Positions 8,234 to 15,805 of a stretch of DNA of 64,000 nucleotides are shown piece after piece. Positions within the stretch are counted from its first letter, which is position 1. Each line of letters opens with the position of its first letter. Source of the stretch: JBAZLV01 sp964586075 (lineage in GTDB: Bacteria > Nitrospirota > UBA9217); NCBI GenBank assembly GCA_964586075.1, contig CAZPGZ010000002.1, positions 1 through 64,000 on the forward strand, given 5' to 3'. The position numbers were made by a program, and so were the translations under genes. The notes beneath the pieces are model-generated. The model made no database searches and was not told the origin of the DNA. It saw nothing but the letters and a program-made list of their open reading frames with translations.

Positions 8234-8596
8234 TCAATTTTTAAGTGGGTAGCACTGAGGGTATCTTGCTTTATGAAAGGAGATGCACTTTGCGTATTTC
8301 TTAGCGTCAATCTCAACAATCTTAAGCTTGATATACACCTCCCTTCCCTCTATTGTTGTCCCAAATTCCCATATATAGGTACCGGGCTTATCTCTGTCTG
8401 GTTCTGGACCGCTACAATAATTTTCAATGGATAAGGACATTAACTCATCTAATGCACCTGATATGGTAATCCCTAGCTCGACAAAGGATTCTTGGTAATC
8501 TTTACGTTTTATAAAAATATCAACTTCGCTGATTGATGATAATTTCTTGAATTCCTTAAGGAAAGCCGCTGCCATCGCGATTTTCATACTATTCAT
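8234..8596 (-). CDS. Putative MqsR-like toxin
   Basis: The 120-residue protein resembles small toxins placed upstream of YgiT/MqsA-type antitoxins: an N-terminal helix, a central LSIENYCSGPEPDRD segment, then a beta-rich half with WEFGTTIEGREVYIKLKI and CISFHKARYP. In this family the toxin is thought to be an mRNA interferase of the RelE/MqsR fold. The ribosome-binding site AAAGGAGG lies 12-14 bases before the first ATG (8596), a somewhat wide spacing; an ATG nine bases further in is also possible. The family assignment is from memory of sequence patterns, so moderate. Confidence 0.6.
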   Translation of the reverse strand: MNSMKIAMAAAFLKEFKKLSSISEVDIFIKRKDYQESFVELGITISGALDELMSLSIENYCSGPEPDRDKPGTYIWEFGTTIEGREVYIKLKIVEIDAKKYAKCISFHKARYPQCYPLKN

Positions 8597-8635
8597 TCAA
8601 GGGAGTCACCTCCTTTCTAACCTTTATTTTTTAAA

Positions 8636-8685
8636 ATAATACTATCATTTGATTATAAAGTCAATAGATATTTATCAATTGATAA
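8636..8685 (-). promoter_or_regulatory. Toxin-antitoxin promoter with two operator palindromes
   Basis: On the minus strand TTGACT (8664-8659) and TATTAT (8641-8636) are separated by 17 bases. An ATCA-n2-TGAT site (8644-8653) lies inside the spacer and a perfect 14-bp palindrome TTATCAATTGATAA (8672-8685) lies just upstream. Two copies of the same operator at and above the promoter fit autorepression by the HTH antitoxin. Confidence 0.6.
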
Positions 8686-8750
8686 TAAACTAAAGTCTAT
8701 AATTCACTTTGATTGGGCTTGCAATCTAGGGTATTTTTTCATATTGACGA

Positions 8751-8809
8751 CGTTGCGTATTCCGGCGAATCTTGCCACCAATTACGCATTAAAGTTGCCA
8801 CCGCTTCCG
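8751..8809 (-). repeat. Degenerate insertion-element end
   Basis: Read on the minus strand this contains two GGTGGCA / GTGGCA units, one followed by AGATTCGCCGGAATACGCAA. This resembles the island repeat at 6773, 6839, 15230 and 15312 in inverted orientation. No transposase remains beside it. Confidence 0.3.
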
Positions 8810-8843
8810 ATTCACTCTTTCCATATGATGTAAGGAGGGCAAT

Positions 8844-9038
8844 GTGGTAGTCTATGCTTCAGTCTATAATTTTCACCCGGAAGCGCACTCGATTTTCATC
8901 AAGTGCACCTACAATTTCGTAGAAGAGGGATGGGAAAAGAAAAGAGGCGAGTACGAAGTACACCTCCAACATGTTAAGGCAACCCGCTGCTTCTTTCCCA
9001 AACTTCCAGTCGTAATTTTTACTCAACGCTCAAGGTAA
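8844..9038 (+). CDS. Possible small protein, 64 aa
   Basis: A 64-codon frame starts with a GTG at 8844 that has AAGGAGG five bases upstream. The product is rich in aromatic and charged residues and is not recognised. Its 3' end runs into the attC site at 9021-9089. The good ribosome-binding site is the only support; it is on the opposite strand to its neighbours. Confidence 0.3.
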   Translation: MVVYASVYNFHPEAHSIFIKCTYNFVEEGWEKKRGEYEVHLQHVKATRCFFPKLPVVIFTQRSR

Positions 9039-9089
9039 CCGGCCTTGCGCGGCTTTATGCGCAAGCTCCGGTTGACCGCAAAGTTGGGC
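9021..9089 (-). other. attC recombination site (integron cassette end)
   Basis: On the minus strand the 69-base site reads R'' GCCCAAC (RYYYAAC), L'' GGTCAACCGG, a TTGCGC/GCGCAA stem, L' CCGGTTACC and R' GTTGAGT (GTTRRRY). L'' and L' are complementary except for one extra C in L'', the hallmark base that orients attC sites. The orientation puts it after the SDR gene, whose stop is 48 bases upstream. Confidence 0.75.
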
Positions 9090-9137
9090 GTCCAGGATTA
9101 CCCGCAAACAAGGTGCCGGGCTTCGAAGAAGAATAGG

Positions 9138-9950
9138 TCATGAAAGCCCCATCTGTTTACGTATTCCTTGATCAAAGAGCCGCGAAGGAAGGAGCTTTCT
9201 CATGGTTTGTACGGCTCTAGCTGCCCGACCCGCGAGATAATGTGCGCAAGGCGATCGCGTTGTAAGAGCTTGCAAAACAACAAACGCGACAACCATCGGG
9301 TCTTCACCGTTGGCAATACTCTTTGCTACGCTGGCAACGGCAAGGTCTCGCTCAGCGGAATATGCCTCAATGAGGCAAGCGGTCTGCTGGGTGCGTTGGC
9401 CAATGCCTGTACGAATGAACCCTGGCTCAATCAGCGAAACACGAATCCCGAACTGCCTTACCTCATGGTCAAGCGATCCGGAGTAGCCCTCAAGGGCATG
9501 TTTGCTCGCCGCATAGATTCCGGAATATGGCGCGGGAAGGAGTCCCGTGACGGAGCTGATATTTGCAATTCGCCCGTAGCCGTTTTTTCGCATGACAGGC
9601 AAGACAGCTTGAGTTATGCGCAAGACACCGAAGAAATTTGTCTCAAAGATTGCTTTTGCTTCTTCGGTGCCGGTTTCCTCCAATGCGCCCATCAGTGCAA
9701 TGCCAGCATTATTGACAAGAGCGTCAATCTTCCCCGCCCGCTCAAGCAATTTGTTCACGCACGATCGGACCGACTCCTCGCTGCGAACGTCGAGCGAAAG
9801 CATCTCGATCTTGCCGCAAGACGCGTTTGACGCCGTTGATTGCCGCGTAGTCCCGAATACACGGAACCCACTATTGGACAGCAACAGCGCAGTGGCCTGG
9901 CCAATGCCTGAGGATGCTCCGGTTACCAGAGCAACTCTTTCTTTGTTCAT
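9138..9950 (-). CDS. Short-chain dehydrogenase/reductase (probable cassette gene)
   Basis: The 270-residue protein is a classical SDR: cofactor motif TGASSGIGQ near residue 10, NNAGIA near 85, catalytic Ser in NISSVTG near 135 and YAASK (Tyr-x3-Lys) near 150. The substrate is unknown; close relatives are often annotated oxidoreductases acting on alcohols or ketones. AGGAGGATGAA precedes the ATG at 9950. An attC site follows the stop codon, and a dead integron integrase lies 1 kb away in the opposite orientation, so the gene is best read as a captured integron cassette. Confidence 0.8.
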   Translation of the reverse strand: MNKERVALVTGASSGIGQATALLLSNSGFRVFGTTRQSTASNASCGKIEMLSLDVRSEESVRSCVNKLLERAGKIDALVNNAGIALMGALEETGTEEAKAIFETNFFGVLRITQAVLPVMRKNGYGRIANISSVTGLLPAPYSGIYAASKHALEGYSGSLDHEVRQFGIRVSLIEPGFIRTGIGQRTQQTACLIEAYSAERDLAVASVAKSIANGEDPMVVAFVVLQALTTRSPCAHYLAGRAARAVQTMRKLLPSRLFDQGIRKQMGLS

Positions 9951-9967
9951 TTCATCCTCCTTCGAGA

Positions 9968-10126
9968 GCACAACTCCTTGAGACGCCCTACGCGTTGCCC
10001 AGGGGTGGCGTGGATTTTACGCCATCCCTTGCAGCAGATGGTTGTTCCGCCTGGTCGACTATAATAGTTCGCCTCTCGGTACTTCTATTCCCGATGTGAC
10101 CATGTCCGACGTGTGTCTTGTTGGGC
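9968..10126 (-). other. Possible degenerate attC site
   Basis: On the minus strand GCCCAAC (10126-10120) matches an R'' box. Further on, GAACAAC (10047-10041), a strong hairpin with TGGCGT/ACGCCA arms (10005-10026) and GTTGTGC (9974-9968) resemble attC parts. Box complementarity is weaker than at 9021, so this may be a damaged attC of the flavin reductase cassette. Confidence 0.35.
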
Positions 10127-10195
10127 ATTGATTGATGGGGAATTCCATACCCGGCACGTCATCCCACCGACCGCTGCATTGCTCCTCCGGCTGTC

Positions 10196-10765
10196 CTAAA
10201 TTTTCTTGATCCGCGACTTACCCATATCCCAGGCACGGCCAACAGGAGATCCCAGTCTCACATACGTCATCTCCGGCATGGAAAGGATAAAGGGATCAAT
10301 CTTCGCCATGTCCGGCACGCCGTTGGTGAGGTATCGATTGTCCGTGTAAGCGGCAACGATCTCGCCGATGAACAGCTCATCAGCCGGGAGGTCGACGGTC
10401 TGCACCAACTTGCACTCGAGGTTATACGGGCACTCAACGATCATGGGAGTTCCGCTTTCCTCCCCGTAGAAGACCTCGAACACATTTGATTTGTCGAACT
10501 TCCTGCCGGACACCATCCCACAGTAATCGGTTGCCTCCGCCATCGAGGTACCGGGGATGTTGATACTGAAGGCGCCGGTCTCCTTGATGCCGGGGTTCGT
10601 ATAGTGGCTCTTTGCAAGAGCCGCCATGATATAGGGTGGTTTGATGCCGACCATGCTAAAAAAGGCCACGGTCAGGAAGTTCACCTTGCCCCCTACCTTC
10701 GTGCCGAGGAGTGAACACGGCATAGGGTAGCTAATCATCTTAGTGCCGACCTTAATCTTGTCCAT
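10196..10765 (-). CDS. Flavin reductase family protein
   Basis: The 189-residue protein matches the flavin reductase-like (FMN-binding split-barrel) family: an N-terminal PMPCSLLGTKVGGKVNFLTVA segment, a middle SHYTNPGIKETGAFSINIP segment and a C-terminal ELFIGEIVAAY strand. Family members bind FMN and reduce it with NAD(P)H or act as flavoredoxins. AAAGGAG six bases before the ATG at 10765 defines the start; an upstream ATG at 10795 has no such site. It is the first gene to the left of the decayed integrase, in the position expected for the first cassette of an integron. Confidence 0.75.
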   Translation of the reverse strand: MDKIKVGTKMISYPMPCSLLGTKVGGKVNFLTVAFFSMVGIKPPYIMAALAKSHYTNPGIKETGAFSINIPGTSMAEATDYCGMVSGRKFDKSNVFEVFYGEESGTPMIVECPYNLECKLVQTVDLPADELFIGEIVAAYTDNRYLTNGVPDMAKIDPFILSMPEMTYVRLGSPVGRAWDMGKSRIKKI

Positions 10766-10981
10766 ACATATCTCCTTTCCTGTTTCACGCAACAAGATAT
10801 TATTTTTTCTGGAGATTATAGCATGGAACTGGAATGGCGATAAATAATTTTAAGAAAGTGCTTAACGTAACTGCTGAAAATCGCTAAGATTGCAGAAAAA
10901 GACTACTATTAAAAATTACGTCAAGTTGTATTAGCGCGACTAATATGAAATAAACGGAATATTCAATTTAAGCAGTTCCTG

Positions 10982-11595
10982 ATGCAACCGGTTCCTGATG
11001 ACGTTCTCGCACGTCTCAATGCGGTCATGGTACAGAAGCTCGTGCCGGCTACGCGGCGAGGTGACTACCGGAAATGGCTCAAATATTATCTTGATTTCCG
11101 GGTTAAGTATCCGACGCCCGACAAAAAATCGGAACGGGTTCACCTGTGTAGCGACAAGATGCGTTCAAAATGCAAAACCGGAAAAGATTTGCATCACGCC
11201 GCGAATGTATTGTCCCTTTTTTTCACGCTGTCACCCCGCAAAAAGCAGGTCGCGCTTCATGCTGTGCGCGCCATGAAGGCGATTGCTGCCGCACCGAATC
11301 GCAAGTGGATTACACCCAGTCCACCTCGTCAGCACTCCTATGAACAGGGAAGGATGGCAATCCTGCCTGCAATCATGCCGTATCAATGAACCGCCCCGGA
11401 AGGAAGTACGAAATGCGTCACGTCCCACACCCTCTGCCATCCCTTTGCCACACATCTCTTGCAAGCGAACTACGATATCCGCATGATCCAGACGCTTTTG
11501 GGCCAATCCGATGTGCGGACCACGATGATCTACACGCACTGCGTGCCGAGCAAAACATAAAAGAACTGAAAAGTCCTCTCGATTTCCCAGTTTAA
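10982..11595 (+). pseudogene. Decayed integron-type tyrosine recombinase
   Basis: The first frame keeps an integrase N-terminal domain (VPATRRGDYRKWLKYYLDFR and LHHAANVLSLFF). The conserved C-terminal block follows from about 11420 in another frame: HTLCHPFATHLLQANYDIR, LLGQSDVRTTMIYTHC and, after a further frameshift, KELKSPLDF. The middle of the catalytic domain is missing. Catalytic Arg of HxLRH is Cys (TGC at 11435-11437) and the GH histidine is Gln; the Tyr is still present. THCVPS and SPLDF endings are typical of integron integrases. It reads away from the SDR and flavin reductase cassettes. Confidence 0.75.
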
Positions 11596-11625
11596 CTGAT
11601 ATTCTCTCATATGCTTCATTATTAA

Positions 11626-11760
11626 TTACCGAAAGAAGTATGGATTTACGACAAGAATGTTTCTTACAAACTTCAGGATGAAGGTCTCGGCGTCTGTTTC
11701 AATAGCGACTTTGTCGGTAACTCGCAACTATTTAAACGAAGTCTGGTAATAATACTCTGA
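11626..11760 (+). pseudogene. Unrecognised coding fragment
   Basis: An open frame without a start codon, between an in-frame TAA and the TGA at 11758, encodes about 44 residues with normal-looking composition (for example EVWIYDKNVSYKLQDEGLG). It looks like the C-terminal end of a lost gene, but I cannot name the family. Confidence 0.3.
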
Positions 11761-11847
11761 ATTGCCTGTTAAATAGTTTGAAGCAAGCGTCACATCCAAT
11801 ACTACCATTACTATCATAATAATCGAAAACTTAAATCCACAATTTAT

Positions 11848-12066
11848 TTAATTACGACGATCCAACCCACATGCCTTGAGAGCCCGATATAAAAGATCAT
11901 ATGGTCCCATCTTTCGATCAAAGCCTTCAATTTTTCCTGCTAAAATTTCTTCATCTTCATAAACACCTTCAAATTTCTGAAATTGATCAGTGAACCATCT
12001 TTTTTTTAACATGCCAACCCATGGTGCTTCTTTTTTGAGCGTCACGCGATAATTGCTGGTTTGATG
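11848..12066 (-). pseudogene. C-terminal fragment truncated by IS3 insertion
   Basis: The frame comes out of the left end of the IS3 element and encodes about 72 residues, including KRWFTDQFQKFEGVYEDEE and a C-terminal GLDRRN. The preceding part of the gene is absent: the sequence on the other side of the IS belongs to a different gene on the other strand. The function is not recognised. Confidence 0.45.
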
Positions 12067-12140
12067 TGACCCTACCCCAGAAATCTGTACCACCCCGAGA
12101 GTAGAACATATGGTAACATAACGCAGAAAGGAGAGCAATC

Positions 12141-12422
12141 ATGGGTGGTAAGAAAGGTTTCAGTCCGGAACAGATTATCGGGAAGCTCAGAGAAGCGGAA
12201 ATTCTGTTGGGTAAGGGGTCCTCGATAGAGGAGATGTGCCGAAAGATCGGTGTTACCAACGTTACTTTCTATCGATGGCGCAAGCTTTATGGAGGCATGC
12301 AGATATCCGAAGCAAAACGGATGAAAGACTTGGAAAAAGAGAATGCACGGCTTAAAAAGCTCGTTGCGGATCTTTCTATTGATAATCAGATCCTAAAAGA
12401 GGTAGCCAAGGGAAACTTTTAA
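12141..12422 (+). CDS. IS3-family transposase OrfA
   Basis: The 93-residue protein has the IS3 OrfA helix-turn-helix (FSPEQIIGKLREAEILLGKG and GVTNVTFYRWRKLYGG) followed by a leucine-zipper helix (LEKENARLKKLVADLSIDNQ). It binds the element's ends. A ribosome-binding AAAGGAG lies before the ATG. OrfB follows within 25 bases, so a fused product would need a frameshift, as is usual in the family. OrfA itself looks intact. Confidence 0.85.
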   Translation: MGGKKGFSPEQIIGKLREAEILLGKGSSIEEMCRKIGVTNVTFYRWRKLYGGMQISEAKRMKDLEKENARLKKLVADLSIDNQILKEVAKGNF

Positions 12423-12445
12423 GCCCGGCCAGGAGGCGCCGGGCG

Positions 12446-13273
12446 GTGCTCCATGTGCATCAAGTCCTCCCGTTTTCAGAACGACGAGTGTGTAGAGCTA
12501 TAGGCCAGCCACGGTCTACACAGAAGTATAAACCAATTACATCTGCGTTTAGAGAGCGTCTGACAGCCCGGATTATTGAACTGGCGGGTAAATACGGTCG
12601 TTATGGCTACCCCAGGATTACAGGATTGCTCAACAATGAGGGATGGGCGATAAACCACAAGAGAGTAGAAAGAATCTGGCGGTTAGAGGGTTTAAAAGTA
12701 CCGAAGAAGCAGCCAAAACGCGGACGATTGTGGTTGAATGATGGATCCTGCATCCGACTTCGTCCCGATCATAAGGACCATGTATGGAGCTACGATTTTA
12801 TGGCGGTCCGGTTATCCACTGGCAGACCGCTCCGGATACTCAATATCATAGACGAATATACGCGGGAATGTTTAAGTATTACCGTAAATCGCCAAATCAC
12901 TGCTCAAGAAGTTTTGAATCAGCTTTACACCCTGTTCATCGTGAGAGGAGTTCCAGAGCATATTCGTTCTGTTAATGGGACCGAGTTCACAGCGAAAGCA
13001 GTTCGTTCTTGGTTAGCACAAGTCGGGGTCAAGACGCTTTTCATCGAACCTGGCAGCCCTTGAGAGAACGGTTACATCGAGTCTTTCAATGGAAAAATGA
13101 GGGATGAACTTCTGAACCGAGAGATATTGACGACAATACGAGAGGCAAAAGTCTTGATTGAAATGTGGCGGAAAGAGTATAATCATATCCGTCCACACAG
13201 TGCTCTGGGTTACCGGCCCCCGGCCCCAGAGGCAATCCAACCAAAAAGTTCAACTCTTCACCTGGTACAATAG
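12446..13273 (+). pseudogene. IS3-family transposase OrfB, inactivated
   Basis: The frame encodes the rve-type DDE integrase domain. The first Asp is present (VWSYDFMAVRL). The second motif, normally RSDNGPEF, reads RSVNGTEF, so the catalytic Asp is lost. The normal EPGSPWENGYIESFNGK is cut by TGA (13061-13063) at the Trp position; the frame then stays open through YNHIRPHSALGY to a TAG at 13271. Either change alone should abolish transposition. Confidence 0.85.
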
Positions 13274-13287
13274 CAGAGGGGAGGTCA

Positions 13288-13908
13288 ATCCGATTCAAGG
13301 AAGATAACGGTGATGAGGCAAAATCTATAAGTGAATCCAGAGTGGCCGAGGTTGAAAGCCTTTTTATTCACGCGCTATCATCACTGATCGATTTGTTAAG
13401 TAAAAAAACAGCCTTCTATCGCAAGCCTTACGACACGCTGGAAGAAAGCTACGAGCGCCTAATGTTTCTCAAGGATGTCATCGAGAACAAAGATGGCTAC
13501 AGGGTTTTCTATGTTAAGGGCAAACCTATTCAGCGCGAATCTGACCTGCATGTTATGTTTCGATTAACGTGGTTTGCCAGCTTATCAGACGTTTCGCCGG
13601 AAACTAACGATGGTCGCGGTCCAGTAGATTTTAAAATATCACAGGGCAGCCATGATAAGTCTTTGGTCGAGTTCAAGCTTGCGAGCAATACAAGCCTGCG
13701 TAAAAATCTGCAACATCAAGTTGAGATCTACAAGAAGTCACATAGTACGAATAAAGCAATCAAAGCCGTTCTGTTCTTCTCATATCAGGAGAAGCTGCGG
13801 GTAGAGAAGATATTGAAGGAGCTTAAGCTTGAGAATGATAAGTATATCGTTCTCATCGATGCACGAAGAGATAATAAACAATCTGCTTCGAAAGCAAATA
13901 AATACTAA
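13288..13908 (+). pseudogene. 5'-truncated gene with PD-(D/E)XK nuclease-like domain
   Basis: The coding frame emerges from the right end of the IS3 element with no start codon of its own; a GTG at 13342 could serve for a shortened product of 188 residues. The segment GPVDFKIS followed by LVEFKLA fits the Asp and Glu-x-Lys of a PD-(D/E)XK nuclease fold, as seen in restriction-like and defence proteins of islands. The N-terminal part has been lost by the IS event. A terminator follows the stop. Confidence 0.55.
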
Positions 13909-13933
13909 TGTTAGCAATACTTATCTTTACAAA

Positions 13934-13966
13934 GCCACTGAATTGTGATTTTTCAGTGGTTTTTCT
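13934..13966 (+). terminator. Intrinsic terminator
   Basis: CCACTGAA and TTCAGTGG flank a short loop and are followed by TTTTTC. It terminates the truncated nuclease gene just before the next gene. Confidence 0.75.
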
Positions 13967-13995
13967 ATTTAAAAATTATTTTTTGAGGATAAACT

Positions 13996-15186
13996 ATGAA
14001 CGACAATTCAAAAAATCAAGAATGTCCAAAAAGCTATTCAAGAGAAGAGCTATACGACATCGTCTGGTCTAGCCCTATGACTAAGCTGGCTAAGGAGCAT
14101 GGCCTTTCTGACAATGGCTTGCGGAAGAAATGCAAGAAGTACAACATCCCTTTGCCGACCGCTGGATACTGGGCAAAAAAGCAATTCGGTAAAGAGGGCC
14201 CGCGACCTCCTTTGCCCACACTTGAAGGTCCTAATTTGATCGAAATACGAAATGAAGCTATACCCTTAGGTATTATACAACAGCCCCAGAGTTCAGAACC
14301 TGAGGAGGTTCAGAGGCAAATTGCGCACGAAAATTTATATGAACACCATATTCAAGTTCTAGCGACGCTTTCCACACCTCATCTTCTTATATCTCAGTTT
14401 AAGTCCGCTTGGCATAAAGGAAAAAGACTCCGGCCCGATAGGGTGGGTATTGTCCACACAGGAAGGGAATATCTTGATATTAGAGTTACGCAAAATTCAC
14501 TGGATCGCGCCCTCAGAGTCATGAATGCTTTAATCAAAGCAGCTGATAAACGTAATTTTAAGATCGCAACTGTTGAGGAAACGTCTAACTATTCCGGCAG
14601 TAAAAAACGTTTCATGGCAGCTCAAGTTATTGGTGAGAACGTAGGTTTTTGCTTGAGGGAAGTTATCCAGCAGAAGAAAAAAGTGGTTAAACCTGACAAG
14701 GCACAGTCGAAGGCTTCATGGCATTTTACTGAATATGATTATATACCGACCGGAATGTTGACATTGTCGATAACTGAGCGAACAAGCGGTCGTCATCGAC
14801 TTAACTGGACGGATGGAACCAAGCAAAAGATTGAAAACTGCCTTAACGATTTTATGATCGCTTTGGTACGCACAGCTGTCTTTAAACGCAATGACAACCT
14901 GGAAAGGCAGCGCCGCGAACGAGAAAGAATTGACCAACAGATAAGATGGTATGAAGAAGAAAAACGAAGAAAAGAAGAAGAGGCTAGACTCCAAGAGCTC
15001 ATACAAGAGGTTACAAACTGGCGAACGAGTCTTTTTATCCGAAGTTATGTAAATGCTTTGAAAAGGGCAGAATCCGAACATAAAAGCGCAGCGGGTTCTG
15101 AATCATCATTGCAAACATGGATGACATGGGCAATTAAACAAGCTGAAAAGCTTGACCCGCTTAAAAGTCGCTTATCATGCGATTGA
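13996..15186 (+). CDS. Island protein with N-terminal HTH-like motif, 396 aa
   Basis: The N-terminal segment LYDIVWSSPMTKLAKEHGLS and the following NGLRKKCKKYNIPLPTAGYW (residues about 20-60) look like a helix-turn-helix used in a family of large uncharacterised proteins found in genomic islands. A long Glu/Arg-rich coiled coil runs from about residue 300 to 345 (ERQRRERERIDQQIRWYEEE). There is no catalytic motif I recognise. A TGAGGA lies before the ATG. The gene is AT-rich and ends 200 bases before the tmRNA gene. Confidence 0.65.
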   Translation: MNDNSKNQECPKSYSREELYDIVWSSPMTKLAKEHGLSDNGLRKKCKKYNIPLPTAGYWAKKQFGKEGPRPPLPTLEGPNLIEIRNEAIPLGIIQQPQSSEPEEVQRQIAHENLYEHHIQVLATLSTPHLLISQFKSAWHKGKRLRPDRVGIVHTGREYLDIRVTQNSLDRALRVMNALIKAADKRNFKIATVEETSNYSGSKKRFMAAQVIGENVGFCLREVIQQKKKVVKPDKAQSKASWHFTEYDYIPTGMLTLSITERTSGRHRLNWTDGTKQKIENCLNDFMIALVRTAVFKRNDNLERQRRERERIDQQIRWYEEEKRRKEEEARLQELIQEVTNWRTSLFIRSYVNALKRAESEHKSAAGSESSLQTWMTWAIKQAEKLDPLKSRLSCD

Positions 15187-15229
15187 TGCAAAAAAAGAAC
15201 ATTTTCACAGTGGCTGTTTGGTAGTCTTA

Positions 15230-15340
15230 TGGAGGCATAAGCTTGCCGAAAGTGCAAATCATTCTTCTGTAGTCAATATTTTCAAAGTCTTAAGTGCGAC
15301 CCACGGACAGAGTGGAGGCATAAGATTGCCATTTTGGCAA
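15230..15340 (+). repeat. Pair of short direct repeats (island right copy)
   Basis: TGGAGGCATAAGCTTGCC at 15230 and GTGGAGGCATAAGATTGCC at 15312 repeat the unit seen at 6773 and 6839. The first continues GAAAGTGCAA like the copy at 6839. The second is followed by a short palindrome, ATTGCCATTTTGGCAAT (15325-15341). They lie between the island protein and the tmRNA 3' end. Confidence 0.55.
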
Positions 15341-15390
15341 TCATATGGGTATAGTCACAGTTCTTTAACTCTGATTATATAAAAAAGTAT

Positions 15391-15743
15391 TGGTGGAGGC
15401 GGTGGGATTCGAACCCACGTCCGAAAACCGTCAACCGAAAGCTCATACATGCTTATCCCCGCGTTTAAGTCTCGCCTCATCCGGCGCCTTGGGGAAAGCT
15501 CCGGAATCAGCCAGCCCGGTTTATCTCATCCTCCCGCCCCGGACGGTGTCGGGAAGACCAGCCTGGTTTTTGACGTCCCTGCGGCAGTTCAGGCGCCGGC
15601 CGCGGAACGCGCTGGCCTAATTAGGCAGCGAGTGCCAGTTCTTGATTATTGGCAGTTGTTGTTTGCCATGTGTTTTACGAGCCCCATGGCACCTCGGCAT
15701 GCAACTCCCGGCCTCTGTGTCCCCGTCGAAGCCTGTCGCCCCC
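15391..15743 (-). ncRNA. ssrA: tmRNA (SsrA RNA)
   Basis: The 353-nt gene begins GGGGGCGACAGGCTTCGACG and ends with a tRNA-like T arm and CCTCCACCA. The acceptor stem pairs GGGGGCG with CGCCTCC with one G-U. The tag frame at 15653-15621 starts with a GCC resume codon and encodes ANNQELALAA followed by TAA. tmRNA rescues stalled ribosomes and marks the nascent chain for proteolysis. The CCA is encoded. The 3' end faces the accessory island, a position often used as an integration site by tyrosine recombinases. Confidence 0.95.
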
Positions 15744-15776
15744 TTCTGATAGGATGATGAAGAGAATTACGATATT

Positions 15777-15805
15777 ATATTAACTCACTCGTCTTTTGTA
15801 TGCAA
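15777..15805 (-). promoter_or_regulatory. Candidate ssrA promoter
   Basis: On the minus strand TTGCAT (15805-15800) and TAATAT (15782-15777) are 17 bases apart, about 33 bases above the mature tmRNA 5' end. This leaves a short leader that RNase P would remove. It overlaps the end of the DUF167 gene. Confidence 0.5.

Larger units (their letters stand above)
12067..13287 (+). mobile_element. IS3-family insertion sequence, inactive
   Basis: The 1221-bp element starts TGACCCTACCCC and ends with the complement of TGACCTCCCCTC; both terminal inverted repeats continue to GTACCA. It carries two consecutive frames, orfA and orfB. No target duplication is visible: ATG precedes and ATC follows. Together with two unrelated truncated genes at its borders this suggests a deletion or rearrangement after insertion. 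OrfB has a nonsense codon and a lost catalytic Asp. Confidence 0.85.

Noticed and set aside
12446..13273. In-frame TGA in IS3 OrfB as a selenocysteine codon
   Set aside because: The position is a conserved Trp (TGG to TGA) in the family, and a catalytic Asp is lost as well. Decay explains both.
15390..15757. Plus-strand open frames of 76 and 102 codons
   Set aside because: They lie across the tmRNA gene on the other strand and have no ribosome-binding site; the RNA gene explains the sequence.
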